Source of the DNA: Barrientosiimonas humi
GTDB taxonomy: Bacteria > Actinomycetota > Actinomycetes > Actinomycetales > Dermatophilaceae
Direction of reading: 5' to 3'
Assembly (NCBI RefSeq): GCF_006716095.1
Contig: NZ_VFOK01000001.1
Location: 744,001 to 808,000, forward strand
DNA length: 64,000 nt
A program made the position numbers and the translations under genes. The notes under the pieces were generated by a model. That model was not told where the DNA came from. It made no database searches and worked only from the letters and a program-made list of their open reading frames with translations. Of this stretch, positions 1-7,463 are shown piece after piece. Positions within the stretch are counted from its first letter, which is position 1. Every line of letters begins with the position of its first letter.

Positions 1-10
1 CGTCGGTCCC

Positions 11-1012
11 ATGTCGCTGACCATCGGTTACAAGGCCTCCGCCGAGCAGTTCGGCCCCCGCGAGCTGGTCGACTACGCCGTCCGTGCCGAGGAGCTCGGC
101 CTCGACAGCGTGTGGACCTCCGACCACTTCCTGCCCTGGCGGCACGAGGGCGGCCACGCTCCGTTCGCGCTGTCCTGGATGGCCGCGGTGGGGGAGCGCA
201 CCAGCCGGGTCAAGATCGGCACCAGCGTGCTGACCCCGACCTTCCGCTACAACCCCGCCGTGATCGCGCAGGCGTTCGCCACCAACGCGCTGCTCACCGA
301 CGGCCGCGTCATCCTCGGGGCCGGCACCGGTGAGGCGCTCAACGAGATCGCCGTGTCCGGGCGCGAGTGGCCCGACTTCAAGGAGCGGTTCGCGCGGCTG
401 CGCGAGGCCGTACGTCTGATCCGCCAGCTCTGGACGCAGGACTCGGTCGACTTCGACGGCGACTACTACACGCTCGTCGGCGCGCACATCTACGACCGGC
501 CCGAGGAGCCGGTGCCGGTCTACATCGCCGCGGGCGGGCCGCAGGTCGCGAAGTACGCCGGCCGCATGGGCGACGGCGTCATCTGCACCTCCGGCAAGGG
601 CATGGAGCTCTACACGGACAAGCTGATGCCCGCCGTGACCGAGGGGGAGGAGCTGCGCGGGCGTGAACCCGGCACGGTGGACAGGATGATCGAGGTGAAG
701 CTGTCGTACGACCGCGACCCGTCGGCCGCGCTGGAGAACTGTCGCTTCTGGGCGCCGCTGTCGCTGACCGCCGAGCAGAAGCACACCGTCGACTCCGCCG
801 AGGAGATGGAGCGGCTCGCCGACGAGCTGCCCATCGAGCAGGTCGCCAAGCGCTGGATCGTCGCGTCCGACCCCGACGAGGCGGTCGCGCAGATCAAGCC
901 GTACGTCGACGCCGGGCTCAACCACCTGGTGTTCCACGGTCCGGGCGCCGACCAGGAGCGCTTCCTCGACCAGCTCACGACCGATCTGGTGCCGCGGTTG
1001 CGGGAGCTGTGA
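11..1012 (+). CDS. fgd: F420-dependent glucose-6-phosphate dehydrogenase
   Basis: Cytosolic luciferase-like (LLM) TIM-barrel enzyme that oxidises glucose-6-phosphate to 6-phosphogluconolactone and reduces coenzyme F420; it is the usual source of F420H2 in actinomycetes. The 333-residue length fits the family. The N-terminus (GYKASAEQF) and the SDHFLPW segment are nearly identical to mycobacterial FGD1 as I remember it. Asp38, His39 and Trp43 line the F420 site, and the GTGEALNEI loop carries Glu108, matching the catalytic Glu109 of the M. tuberculosis enzyme. The GLNHLVFH and [11 protein letters not shown] segments near the C-terminus are also typical. Only ten bases lie upstream in the window, so promoter and RBS cannot be judged. 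Its presence implies that the organism makes F420. Identity is secure. Confidence 0.95.
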   Translation: MSLTIGYKASAEQFGPRELVDYAVRAEELGLDSVWTSDHFLPWRHEGGHAPFALSWMAAVGERTSRVKIGTSVLTPTFRYNPAVIAQAFATNALLTDGRVILGAGTGEALNEIAVSGREWPDFKERFARLREAVRLIRQLWTQDSVDFDGDYYTLVGAHIYDRPEEPVPVYIAAGGPQVAKYAGRMGDGVICTSGKGMELYTDKLMPAVTEGEELRGREPGTVDRMIEVKLSYDRDPSAALENCRFWAPLSLTAEQKHTVDSAEEMERLADELPIEQVAKRWIVASDPDEAVAQIKPYVDAGLNHLVFHGPGADQERFLDQLTTDLVPRLREL

Positions 1013-1119
1013 ACGATTCCACCCCAACGCGCCGGTAACCCGTGGCCTGACTCAGGGGCCCGGCGCCGATAGGTTGCCCTGCAGTGCAGTTGTCGGCGAA
1101 TCAGGAGCAGGTGGCGAGC

Positions 1120-2916
1120 ATGACCGTCCAGACCGAGCTCGAGCTCGATCGGCCCACGGAGATCCCCGAGGTCGATGCCAAGCCCGCATGGGGCGTCGCG
1201 GTGAAGCGTGCCGCGGGCAAGTTCTCCCGCGACGGGTGCACCGACATCGCGGCGATGCTCACCTACTACGGCCTGTTCTCGCTGTTCCCGGCGATCGCGG
1301 CCCTGGTGTCGCTGATCGGCGTGTTCAACGTCAACCCCGACACGATCATCCAGATCCTCGCCGACCTCACCGGCAAGCAGACCTCGGACCCGTCGTTCGA
1401 GACCCCGCGCAGCATCATCGAGCGGTTCAGCAGCAGCAGGGGCGCCGGGTTCGCCCTGGTCATCGGTGTGCTCACCGCCCTGTGGTCGGCCTCCGGCTAC
1501 GTCGGCGGGTTCAGCCGCGCGATGAACCGCATCTACGACGTCACCGAGGGGCGCCCGATCTGGAAGCTGCGGCCGTGGCTCTACCTCGTCACGCTCGTCG
1601 AGATGCTGATGATCCTCGTCGTGGTGCTCGCGATGGCGCTGTCCGGCGGCGTCGCCCGCTCGATCGGCAACCAGGTCGGCGTCGGCGAGCAGGCCGTGCA
1701 GGTCTGGGACATCGTCAAGTGGCCGTTCGTCGCGTTCATCGTCGTGACGATCATCGGGCTGCTCTACTGGGCCACGCCCAACGTGCGCAAGCCGAAGCGG
1801 ATGTTCTTCAGCTGGGGCGCGCTGGTGGCGTTCGTCGTGTGGGTGCTCGGCACGCTCGCCTTCGCGCTGTACGTCACGCTCTCCGCGGGCGCGACCTACC
1901 AGAAGACGTACGGCGCCTTCGCGGCCGCCGTGCTGTTCCTGTTCTGGCTGTGGCTGACCAACCTGGCCCTGCTCTTCGGCGCCGAGCTCGACGCCGAGCT
2001 GGAGCGCACGCGCCAGCTGAAGTCGGGGCTGCCCGCCGAGAACATGGTGCTGCTGCCGGTGCGTGACGAGTCGGGTCTGGAGAGCCGCGCAGAGAAGGTC
2101 GAGGAGGCCGTCGACACCGCGCACGAGCTGCGCCTGGAGTCCGGCAAGGCCGAGGAGGGCGAGATCGAGCTGGTCGGCGACACGGCCGGCGCGACGACCG
2201 CGACGGCCACCCGCCGCGGCACCAAGACCGGCGCGAGCGGCGTGCCCGCGCTGGTGACCTCCGACCGCACCGCCAAGGACGGCCTCGGCCGCCCGCAGCC
2301 GACCGCGACCCGCGACGACGAGGGGCGGCCCTCGCGCGGCGGCTCGGACGACAAGGGCAAGCGCGACCGCGACGGCGGCGCCAAGACCCAGGGGCAGGCC
2401 AAGCAGGCCCTGACCCCGGCCGAGCAGGAGGAGCAGATCATCCGCGCCCGCGGCGAGCGCCGGGAGGCCGCCCTCAAGGAGGCCTCGCACCAGCGCCGCG
2501 TGCGTGAGCGGCTCGAGGCCCAGGAGCGCAAGGCGGCCGCCGCGCGCAAGAAGGCCGAGCAGAAGCGCCAGGCGGAGCGCAAGAAGGCCCAGCAGGCCGC
2601 CCAGCCCAGCCGCGAGGAGCGCTGGGACCAGGTCGAGCAGGCCCGCTCGCAGTACGTCCCGCGCACCAGCCCCGCCCGCGACGACGTCGAGCGGCAGCGC
2701 GCCGAGCGGCGTGCCTCGTTCCGCGCCCAGCAGTCGGAGAAGGCGGCGGCGCCGCCCGCGCCGAAGCCGACCAAGGTGCCCATGCCCAGCCCGCTGCGCG
2801 ACGAGGTCGAGCAGCAGCGCTACGGCCGGCGCACGTCGCACTTCGAGGCGCACCCGCCGCGCAAGCAGGAAGAGGTCCCGCTGAAGTTCCGCCGCGACCG
2901 CAAGAGCGAGTCCTAG
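1120..2916 (+). CDS. YihY/BrkB family membrane protein with long charged C-terminal tail
   Basis: Predicted inner-membrane protein of the YihY/virulence factor BrkB family; substrate unknown, and the family was once wrongly called RNase BN. About residues 30-310 hold a typical YihY core with around six hydrophobic segments (for example the LLYWATPNVRKPK and FWLWLTNLALLFGAELDAELER regions). The remaining ~270 residues are very unlike a normal YihY end: a Lys/Arg/Glu/Gln-rich, probably coiled-coil tail (residues ~430-510) and then short related motifs of the form RDxVExQRxxRRxS. The ATG at 1120 is preceded by AGGAG at 1103-1107. An in-frame GTG at 1084 lies 8 nt after a TAGGTT hexamer and could be a leaderless start adding 12 residues. 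It appears monocistronic. Confidence 0.85.
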   Translation: MTVQTELELDRPTEIPEVDAKPAWGVAVKRAAGKFSRDGCTDIAAMLTYYGLFSLFPAIAALVSLIGVFNVNPDTIIQILADLTGKQTSDPSFETPRSIIERFSSSRGAGFALVIGVLTALWSASGYVGGFSRAMNRIYDVTEGRPIWKLRPWLYLVTLVEMLMILVVVLAMALSGGVARSIGNQVGVGEQAVQVWDIVKWPFVAFIVVTIIGLLYWATPNVRKPKRMFFSWGALVAFVVWVLGTLAFALYVTLSAGATYQKTYGAFAAAVLFLFWLWLTNLALLFGAELDAELERTRQLKSGLPAENMVLLPVRDESGLESRAEKVEEAVDTAHELRLESGKAEEGEIELVGDTAGATTATATRRGTKTGASGVPALVTSDRTAKDGLGRPQPTATRDDEGRPSRGGSDDKGKRDRDGGAKTQGQAKQALTPAEQEEQIIRARGERREAALKEASHQRRVRERLEAQERKAAAARKKAEQKRQAERKKAQQAAQPSREERWDQVEQARSQYVPRTSPARDDVERQRAERRASFRAQQSEKAAAPPAPKPTKVPMPSPLRDEVEQQRYGRRTSHFEAHPPRKQEEVPLKFRRDRKSES

Positions 2917-2935
2917 AGCCTTCCTCGGGCTCGGC

Positions 2936-3448
2936 TCACGGGATCGGCGTGAGCATCCGGTGCGGGGTGCGGAGCGCGACGGCGACCGGGTCGCTGCGGC
3001 GACTGCCGTGCGGACCGTCCGCCAGACGTACGACCAGGTCGGCGACGTCGGGCACCGTCTCGCAGGTGGGGCAGTGGCCGGCGTCGTCGAGGTCGGTGCC
3101 GCAGTCGGCGTGGCTGAACACCCGGGGCGGATGGTTGCCCGACAGGTGCTGCTCGCCCCACTTGCTCAGCGCATAGATGCTCGGCCACAGCGCGCGGCCT
3201 GCGTCGGTGAGGACGTACTCCACCGCCCGGCCCTGCGGCCGCCGCTCCAGCACGCCCGCGGCCACCAGCGCGTCGAGCCGCTCGGTCAGCACCCCGCGGG
3301 AGATGTCCAGGTGCGCCAGCAGGTCGCTGAAGTGCCGCACGCCGTAGAAGCAGTCGCGCAGGATCAGCAGCGTCCAGCGCTCGCCGACGACCTCCAGCGC
3401 CCGCGCGAGGAAGCACCCCTGCTGCTCGTACCCGTTGCCCAGTGCCAC
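2936..3448 (-). CDS. HxlR-family winged-helix transcriptional regulator
   Basis: Small DNA-binding protein (about 170 residues) with the HxlR signature: Cys-containing N-terminus (QQGCFLARALEVVGERWTL), the FYGVRHFSDLLAHLDISRGVLTERL helix-turn-helix and the YVLTDAGRALWP wing. Residues after ~110 add a Cys-rich stretch (CGTDLDDAGHCPTCETV), which may bind a metal or sense redox state; this is inference. It is divergent from an MFS exporter and most likely represses it. A 17-bp palindrome lies directly upstream. I chose GTG at 3448 because a TAGATT hexamer ends 7 nt before it, giving a leaderless mRNA. A TTG at 3457 would add three residues but has no RBS. Confidence 0.85.
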   Translation of the reverse strand: MALGNGYEQQGCFLARALEVVGERWTLLILRDCFYGVRHFSDLLAHLDISRGVLTERLDALVAAGVLERRPQGRAVEYVLTDAGRALWPSIYALSKWGEQHLSGNHPPRVFSHADCGTDLDDAGHCPTCETVPDVADLVVRLADGPHGSRRSDPVAVALRTPHRMLTPIP

Positions 3449-3455
3449 GTCCTGC

Positions 3456-3518
3456 AATCTACCCGATAAGTCTCGTCACGAGACTCATGCCGTGGTAGAC
3501 AGGTCTGGTGACAAGACC
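3456..3518. promoter_or_regulatory. Divergent promoter with two matching operator palindromes (hxlR-type gene / MFS gene)
   Basis: Two 17-bp inverted repeats share the pattern GTCT-N7-AGAC. Site 1 at 3469-3485 is perfect, with arms AGTCTCG and CGAGACT. Site 2 at 3502-3518 has arms GGTCT and AGACC. Their centres are 33 bp apart, about three helical turns, so dimers would sit on the same face. The minus-strand -10 TAGATT is at 3461-3456. A plus-strand -10-like TAGACA is at 3496-3501, 6 nt before the MFS GTG start. Site 1 lies upstream of the regulator's -10 and site 2 covers the exporter's start codon, a layout expected for a repressor controlling both genes. Binding by the adjacent HxlR protein is inferred. 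Confidence 0.7.
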
Positions 3519-4908
3519 GAACAGGCCGGGAGCGTACGGCGCGGTGCTGGCCCTCGTCGTGGCCAGCACCTTCTGGTCGATGGTCGCCTACGCCGGTCCG
3601 CTCGGGAACGCGGTGACGCTGTCCGCGGCGCTCGACGCGTCGGCCGCCGGCACCACCTGGGTGCTCGCGTCGATGAGCGTGGGCCTCGCGGTCACTCTGC
3701 TCGCCGCCGGAGTGGTCGCCGACGCGCTCGGCCGCGCTCGCGTATTCGCCCTGGGCGCAATGGTTTTCGCGGGGGCCAACGTCGTGTGCGCCGTCGTCGG
3801 CAGCACCTGGCCGTTCGTCGTCGCGCGGGTGGTGGTCGGCCTCGGCGCGGCCGGGATGATCGCGACCGGGCTCGGTCTGCTCGCCGCGGCCGACGGCGAC
3901 GGGCGCCACCGCTCGACGTCCGCCGTCTGGTGGAGCGCCGCGATGGGCGCCGGCATCGCGCTCGGCCCACTGCTGACCGGTGTGCTCGACCTGGCCGGGG
4001 CGTGGCGCTGGTTCTACGTCGGGCTCGCGCTCGCCGGCACGCTGCTGTACGCCCTCGCCGGCCGGGTGCTGCCCGTCGAGCCAGCCGCCGAGCGAGCCCG
4101 GCGGCTCGACCTGGTCGGGTTCACCCTGCTCACCGCGTTCCTCGCGCTGCTGGTCACCGCCATCGTGCAGGTGCGGGCGGGCGGGCCGATGCTCGCAGCC
4201 GTGCTGCTCGGCGGGTCGGTGCTGCTGCTCGTGGCCCTCGGGCTCAGCCAGCGCCGACCGCAGCGCCTGGTCGACCCGGGCATCTTCACCCACCGCCCCT
4301 TCCTCGGCGCGACGATCGCCGGCCTGGGCACCGGGCTCGGCATCATCGCCGCCTCGTCGTTCCTGTGCACCGTGCTGGTGCGGGCGGTCGGGCTGAGCAC
4401 GTTCCAGGCCGCGGGGGTGCTGGCCGCGTGGTCGGGCACCAGCGCCCTGGCCGCCCTGGCGCTCGTGCGGCACGGGCCGCGCATCCCCGGCCGCGTGCAG
4501 CTGACCGCGGGGCTCGTCGGCGTCGCGGTCGGGCTGGTGCTGCTCGCCGGCGTGGGCGACCCGGTCAGCGCGTGGCGGTTCGTGCCCGGCCTCGTGGTGT
4601 GCGGCTGCGCGTCGGGGCTGCTCAACGCCGGCCTCGCCCGGCAGGCGGTCGCGACCGTGCCGGGCGGGCTCGCCGCCACCGGGACCGCCGCCAACAACAC
4701 CGCCCGCTATCTCGGTGCCGCGGTCGGCATCAGCGTCGCCAGCGTCACCGCCGGCACCGACCTGCTGGCCGGCTGGAACCGGGTGGCACTGCTCGCCGCG
4801 GCCTGCTCGCTGCTCGCGGCGCTGGCCGTCGCCTGGCTCTCCCGCGGCGAGCGGGCGCCCGGGGTGGCGGGCGCACGGACCGGCACCTGGCGTACAGCAG
4901 CAGAGTGA
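3508..4908 (+). CDS. MFS drug-efflux-type transporter
   Basis: Integral membrane proton-coupled exporter of the major facilitator superfamily, probably DHA2-like with 12-14 transmembrane segments. The 466-residue chain is almost wholly hydrophobic helices. It carries the GVVADALGRARVF loop typical of motif A between helices 2 and 3 and the GPLLTGVLDLAGAWRWFY segment typical of motif C and its following turn in drug/proton antiporters. The GTG at 3508 is 6 nt after a -10-like TAGACA, so translation is probably leaderless. The start codon lies inside an operator shared with the divergent HxlR regulator, so expression is probably induced by a toxic compound. Substrate cannot be told from sequence. 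Confidence 0.88.
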   Translation: MTRPNRPGAYGAVLALVVASTFWSMVAYAGPLGNAVTLSAALDASAAGTTWVLASMSVGLAVTLLAAGVVADALGRARVFALGAMVFAGANVVCAVVGSTWPFVVARVVVGLGAAGMIATGLGLLAAADGDGRHRSTSAVWWSAAMGAGIALGPLLTGVLDLAGAWRWFYVGLALAGTLLYALAGRVLPVEPAAERARRLDLVGFTLLTAFLALLVTAIVQVRAGGPMLAAVLLGGSVLLLVALGLSQRRPQRLVDPGIFTHRPFLGATIAGLGTGLGIIAASSFLCTVLVRAVGLSTFQAAGVLAAWSGTSALAALALVRHGPRIPGRVQLTAGLVGVAVGLVLLAGVGDPVSAWRFVPGLVVCGCASGLLNAGLARQAVATVPGGLAATGTAANNTARYLGAAVGISVASVTAGTDLLAGWNRVALLAAACSLLAALAVAWLSRGERAPGVAGARTGTWRTAAE

Positions 4909-4929
4909 TCCATCTCGATCGGAGGAGCC

Positions 4930-5064
4930 ATGACCGCACCCGTCCCCATCAACAACGTCGCAGGGGCGATCTGCATCAGCATCCCGACGGTGCTGCTGGT
5001 TCAGACCTTCTGGCCACGCCGATCCCGTGACGACAACAGCTCCGACGGCGAGCCCGGGGCATAG
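4930..5064 (+). CDS. Predicted 44-residue single-span membrane peptide
   Basis: A short open frame with a strong Shine-Dalgarno (GGAGGA at 4921-4926, 3 nt from the ATG) directly after the MFS gene. The peptide begins MTAPVPINN, has one hydrophobic span (about residues 10-27, AGAICISIPTVLLV) followed by a positive FWPRRSR segment, and ends in an acidic, Ser/Gly-rich tail. This inside-positive layout fits a single-pass peptide with a cytoplasmic C-terminus. It could be a small partner of the exporter, but function is unknown. It is supported by RBS, topology and position only. No homologue is recognised. Confidence 0.55.
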   Translation: MTAPVPINNVAGAICISIPTVLLVQTFWPRRSRDDNSSDGEPGA

Positions 5065-5132
5065 TCGCCTGCTGCACCAGTTCGACTCCGTGCCAGTGGG
5101 CGGTGAGTCGCCGCGCCCGGGGAGCAGAACGA

Positions 5133-5166
5133 CGAACGGCGGGCCCGGTTGCGGACCCGCCGTTCG
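5133..5166 (-). terminator. Hairpin terminator after tRNA-His
   Basis: A 15-bp stem (arms 5133-5147 and 5152-5166) with a 4-nt loop. The single non-Watson-Crick pair is G-U when read on the minus strand but C-A on the plus strand, so the structure favours transcription of the minus strand. It lies 4 nt past the tRNA-His CCA end and also closes the MFS/small-peptide region from the other side. Confidence 0.7.
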
Positions 5167-5169
5167 GCT

Positions 5170-5246
5170 TGGGGTGAGTGACGGGACTTGAACCCGCGGC
5201 CCTCGCGACCACAACGCGATGCTCTACCAGCTGAGCTACACCCACC
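5170..5246 (-). tRNA. tRNA-His (GTG anticodon)
   Basis: Cloverleaf read on the minus strand: acceptor GTGGGTG pairs with CACTCAC (one G-T), the D-arm is GCTC...GAGC, the anticodon loop TTGTGGT carries GTG, and the T-arm includes GGTTCAAGTCC. A 5' G at 5246 opposite C73 (5173) is the His-specific G-1:C73 element. The 3' CCA (5172-5170) is encoded. It lies next to orn, an arrangement common in actinomycetes. Confidence 0.96.
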
Positions 5247-5341
5247 GTGCGCCGGAACCCTCCGGCACGGGGACTGCCTCCCCACGGGGAGGCAGCGCGG
5301 ACCATCCTACAGGCTCACGGGCCGTGCTCCGAACCGGCAGG

Positions 5342-5995
5342 TCAGGCCCCGTCCTTGGGGACGGCGTGCCGGGCCGCGACCTTCTTGGCCGAGTCGGAGT
5401 CGGGGCCGGGCAGCGGCACGAACACCGTCTCGCGGTAGTAGCGCAGCTCGGCGATCGACTCCCGGATGTCGGCCAGCGCGCGGTGCCCGCCGACCTTCTC
5501 GGGGGCGGAGAAGTAGACCCGGGGGTACCACCGGCGCGACAGCTCCTTGATCGAGGAGACGTCGACGACGCGGTAGTGCAGGTATCCCTCCAGCTCGGGC
5601 ATGTCCCGCGCCAGGAAGTTGCGGTCGGTGCCGACCGTGCTGCCGCCGAGCGGCGCCTTGCCGGCCTCGGGCACGAACTCGCGGACGTACGCCAGCACCT
5701 GGGCCTGTGCCTCCTCGAGCGTGACCCCGCCGTCGAGCTGGTCCAGCAGCCCCGACCTGGTGTGCATCTCGCGCACGAAGTCGCCCATCTGCTCCAGCGC
5801 CTCGGCCGGCGGCTTGATGACCACGTCGACGCCGTCGCCCAGTTGGTTGAGCTCGAAGTCGGTGACGAGCGCGGCGACCTCGATCGTCGCGTCGCGCTCG
5901 AGGTCGAGCCCGGTCATCTCGCAGTCGATCCACACGATGCGGTCGGACTGGCTGCGGGCGGGGGGAGTCGGGGTCTGGGCAGATTCGGTCACCAC
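5342..5995 (-). CDS. orn: Oligoribonuclease (DEDDh 3'-5' exonuclease)
   Basis: Degrades 2-5 nt RNA oligomers, including pGpG from c-di-GMP turnover, to mononucleotides. The DEDDh catalytic set is visible: Asp and Glu in [10 protein letters not shown] (residues 24 and 26), Asp in [14 protein letters not shown] (~125), and His/Asp in [13 protein letters not shown] (~170-175). The 217-residue length is slightly above the usual ~180-200 because of short extensions at both ends. Two tandem GTG codons (5995 and 5992) can serve as start. The gene is upstream of tRNA-His on the same strand and divergent from the PrsW-type protease gene. Confidence 0.95.
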   Translation of the reverse strand: MVTESAQTPTPPARSQSDRIVWIDCEMTGLDLERDATIEVAALVTDFELNQLGDGVDVVIKPPAEALEQMGDFVREMHTRSGLLDQLDGGVTLEEAQAQVLAYVREFVPEAGKAPLGGSTVGTDRNFLARDMPELEGYLHYRVVDVSSIKELSRRWYPRVYFSAPEKVGGHRALADIRESIAELRYYRETVFVPLPGPDSDSAKKVAARHAVPKDGA

Positions 5996-6014
5996 GCCAC
6001 TCTATGGACTGAGT

Positions 6015-6020
6015 TAGCCT
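6015..6020 (+). promoter_or_regulatory. Candidate leaderless -10 for the PrsW-type gene
   Basis: The TAGCCT hexamer ends 8 nt before the ATG at 6029 and no Shine-Dalgarno lies between. The identical hexamer stands 6 nt before the ettA ATG in this window. No clear -35. Confidence 0.45.
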
Positions 6021-6028
6021 CCGGGGCC

Positions 6029-7240
6029 ATGGCCTGGAACGCGACCCCCGACGTGCAGCCGGGTGGCGGTGCACCCGGCGCCGGGGCACACGGGCGGGCA
6101 CCGGCGTACGTGCGGTTCCGGCCGATCCTGCGCCGGCTGCTGCTCCTCGGGGTGCTGACCGTGCTGTTCGGGTTCGGCGGGCTGGGCATGCTGGCGCTGG
6201 TCGGCGCGCAGGCCGGGCTGACCGCCACGGTGCTCGGCGTGACCCTGTCGGTCGTGGTCATCGGCATCGTCGTGCCGGTCTTCCTGTGGGTCGACCGGTT
6301 CGAGGCCGAGCCGCCGGGGATGCTGCTGTTCGCCTTCCTCTGGGGCGCGTGCATCGCCACGCTGGGCGCGGCCGTGCTCAACGACATCGGGGGCTACCTG
6401 CTCGGCGCCACCGACGAGGGCAACCCGTGGGTCGCGGTCGGTGTCGCCCCCGTCGTGGAGGAGTCGCTGAAGGGCCTGGCGCCGTTGCTGCTGCTGTGGT
6501 TCCGCCGCCGCGAGATCGACGGGGTCCTCGACGGCATCGTCTACGCCGGCCTCGCCGGCTGCGGCTTCGCCTTCGTCGAGAACATCCTCTACCTCGCCAA
6601 CGGCTACGCCGAGTCCGGCGAGGAGGGGCTGCTCGGCACGTTCGTGCTGCGGGTGCTGATGAGCCCGTTCGCGCACCCGATGTTCACCATCTGCACGGGC
6701 ATCGGCATCGGCGTCGCCGCGACCAGCCGCTCCTGGGCGGTGCGCATCGGCGCGCCGCTGCTCGGCTGGACCTGCGCGGTCGTGCTGCACGCCCTGTGGA
6801 ACGCCGGAGCCCTCGTGTCCATGCGCGGCTGGCTCGTGGCGTACGCCCTCGTCCAGGTGCCCCTGTTCGTCGCCTTCGTCTCGCTCCTGGTCTGGGCGCG
6901 CCGGCGCGAGGGGCGCACGATCGGGCGCGAGCTGGGCCCGTACGCCGACCGCGGCTGGCTCACCCACGCTGAGGTCGCAATGCTCGCCTCGATGCCCGAG
7001 CGGCGCTACGCCCGGCAGTGGGCGGGGTCGCACGGGGGTCGCCCGGCCCGCCGGCGCATGCACGACTTCCAGGACGCCGCGAGCGAGCTGGCGCTGCTGC
7101 GCGCCCGGATGAACCGGGGCCAGGTCGACGAGGGCGCGCTGCGCGAGGAGCGCACCCTGCTCGACCTCATCGGCCGGCTGCGCCAGGAGTTCCTCGGCAC
7201 CGCGATCTACCGCCGCTTCGAGGTGCTCGGGCACGTCTAG
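6029..7240 (+). CDS. PrsW-family intramembrane metalloprotease
   Basis: Polytopic membrane protein (403 residues) with about eight to nine hydrophobic segments. It has the PrsW (peptidase M82) hallmarks: APVVEESLKGL with the paired Glu (EExxK), FAFVENILYL, SPFAHPMFT and HALWNAGAL; the Glu and His residues are the expected zinc ligands. Bacillus PrsW cleaves an anti-sigma factor; the substrate here is unknown and no anti-sigma gene is adjacent. The last ~100 residues are cytoplasmic, Arg-rich and probably helical. I chose ATG 6029, which follows a -10-like TAGCCT, because the frame stays open far upstream through tRNA-His and orn, which cannot be coding on this strand. Confidence 0.85.
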   Translation: MAWNATPDVQPGGGAPGAGAHGRAPAYVRFRPILRRLLLLGVLTVLFGFGGLGMLALVGAQAGLTATVLGVTLSVVVIGIVVPVFLWVDRFEAEPPGMLLFAFLWGACIATLGAAVLNDIGGYLLGATDEGNPWVAVGVAPVVEESLKGLAPLLLLWFRRREIDGVLDGIVYAGLAGCGFAFVENILYLANGYAESGEEGLLGTFVLRVLMSPFAHPMFTICTGIGIGVAATSRSWAVRIGAPLLGWTCAVVLHALWNAGALVSMRGWLVAYALVQVPLFVAFVSLLVWARRREGRTIGRELGPYADRGWLTHAEVAMLASMPERRYARQWAGSHGGRPARRRMHDFQDAASELALLRARMNRGQVDEGALREERTLLDLIGRLRQEFLGTAIYRRFEVLGHV

Positions 7241-7270
7241 AACCGGGCCGTACGCCCGCGGCCGGGTCCG

Positions 7271-7276
7271 TAGAAT
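7271..7276 (+). promoter_or_regulatory. -10 box of tRNA-Arg promoter
   Basis: TAGAAT, a strong actinobacterial -10, lies about 25 nt before the tRNA 5' end. The same hexamer stands before the ileS T-box. No clear -35 is visible 16-18 nt upstream. Confidence 0.5.
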
Positions 7277-7301
7277 CGTCTCGGCGGGCGCTGTCCGCCC
7301 C

Positions 7302-7375
7302 GCCCTCGTAGCTCAGCTGGACAGAGCAAGAGCCTTCTAATCTCTAGGTCGCAGGTTCGAGTCCTGCCGGGGGCG
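7302..7375 (+). tRNA. tRNA-Arg (TCT anticodon)
   Basis: Acceptor GCCCTCG pairs with CGGGGGC (one T-G). D-arm GCTC...GAGC; anticodon loop CTTCTAA with TCT; T-arm GCAGG-TTCGAGT-CCTGC; discriminator G. The last anticodon-stem pair is a C-T mismatch. CCA is not encoded; CCC follows. It reads AGA codons, which are rare in this GC-rich genome. Confidence 0.93.
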
Positions 7376-7463
7376 CCCTGCTCGATCGACGCGCGCGTCG
7401 GGCCCGGCGACACACGAAGGGGTGAGTTGTGCGCCGCTCCGGCGACAGGGAATGCTGGCCCCC

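Noticed and set aside
610-2853. Long minus-strand open frame (747 codons) opposite fgd and the BrkB gene
   Set aside because: It is antisense to two clear genes, made of Leu/Gly/Ala/Arg low-complexity sequence and typical of spurious frames in GC-rich DNA.
3364-5214. 616-codon minus-strand open frame opposite the MFS gene and extending into the tRNA-His region
   Set aside because: Antisense to a good MFS protein and crosses a tRNA terminator; no recognisable domain.
5219-6028. Upstream extension of the PrsW-type frame
   Set aside because: It runs antisense through tRNA-His and orn; ATG 6029 with a -10-like hexamer is preferred.
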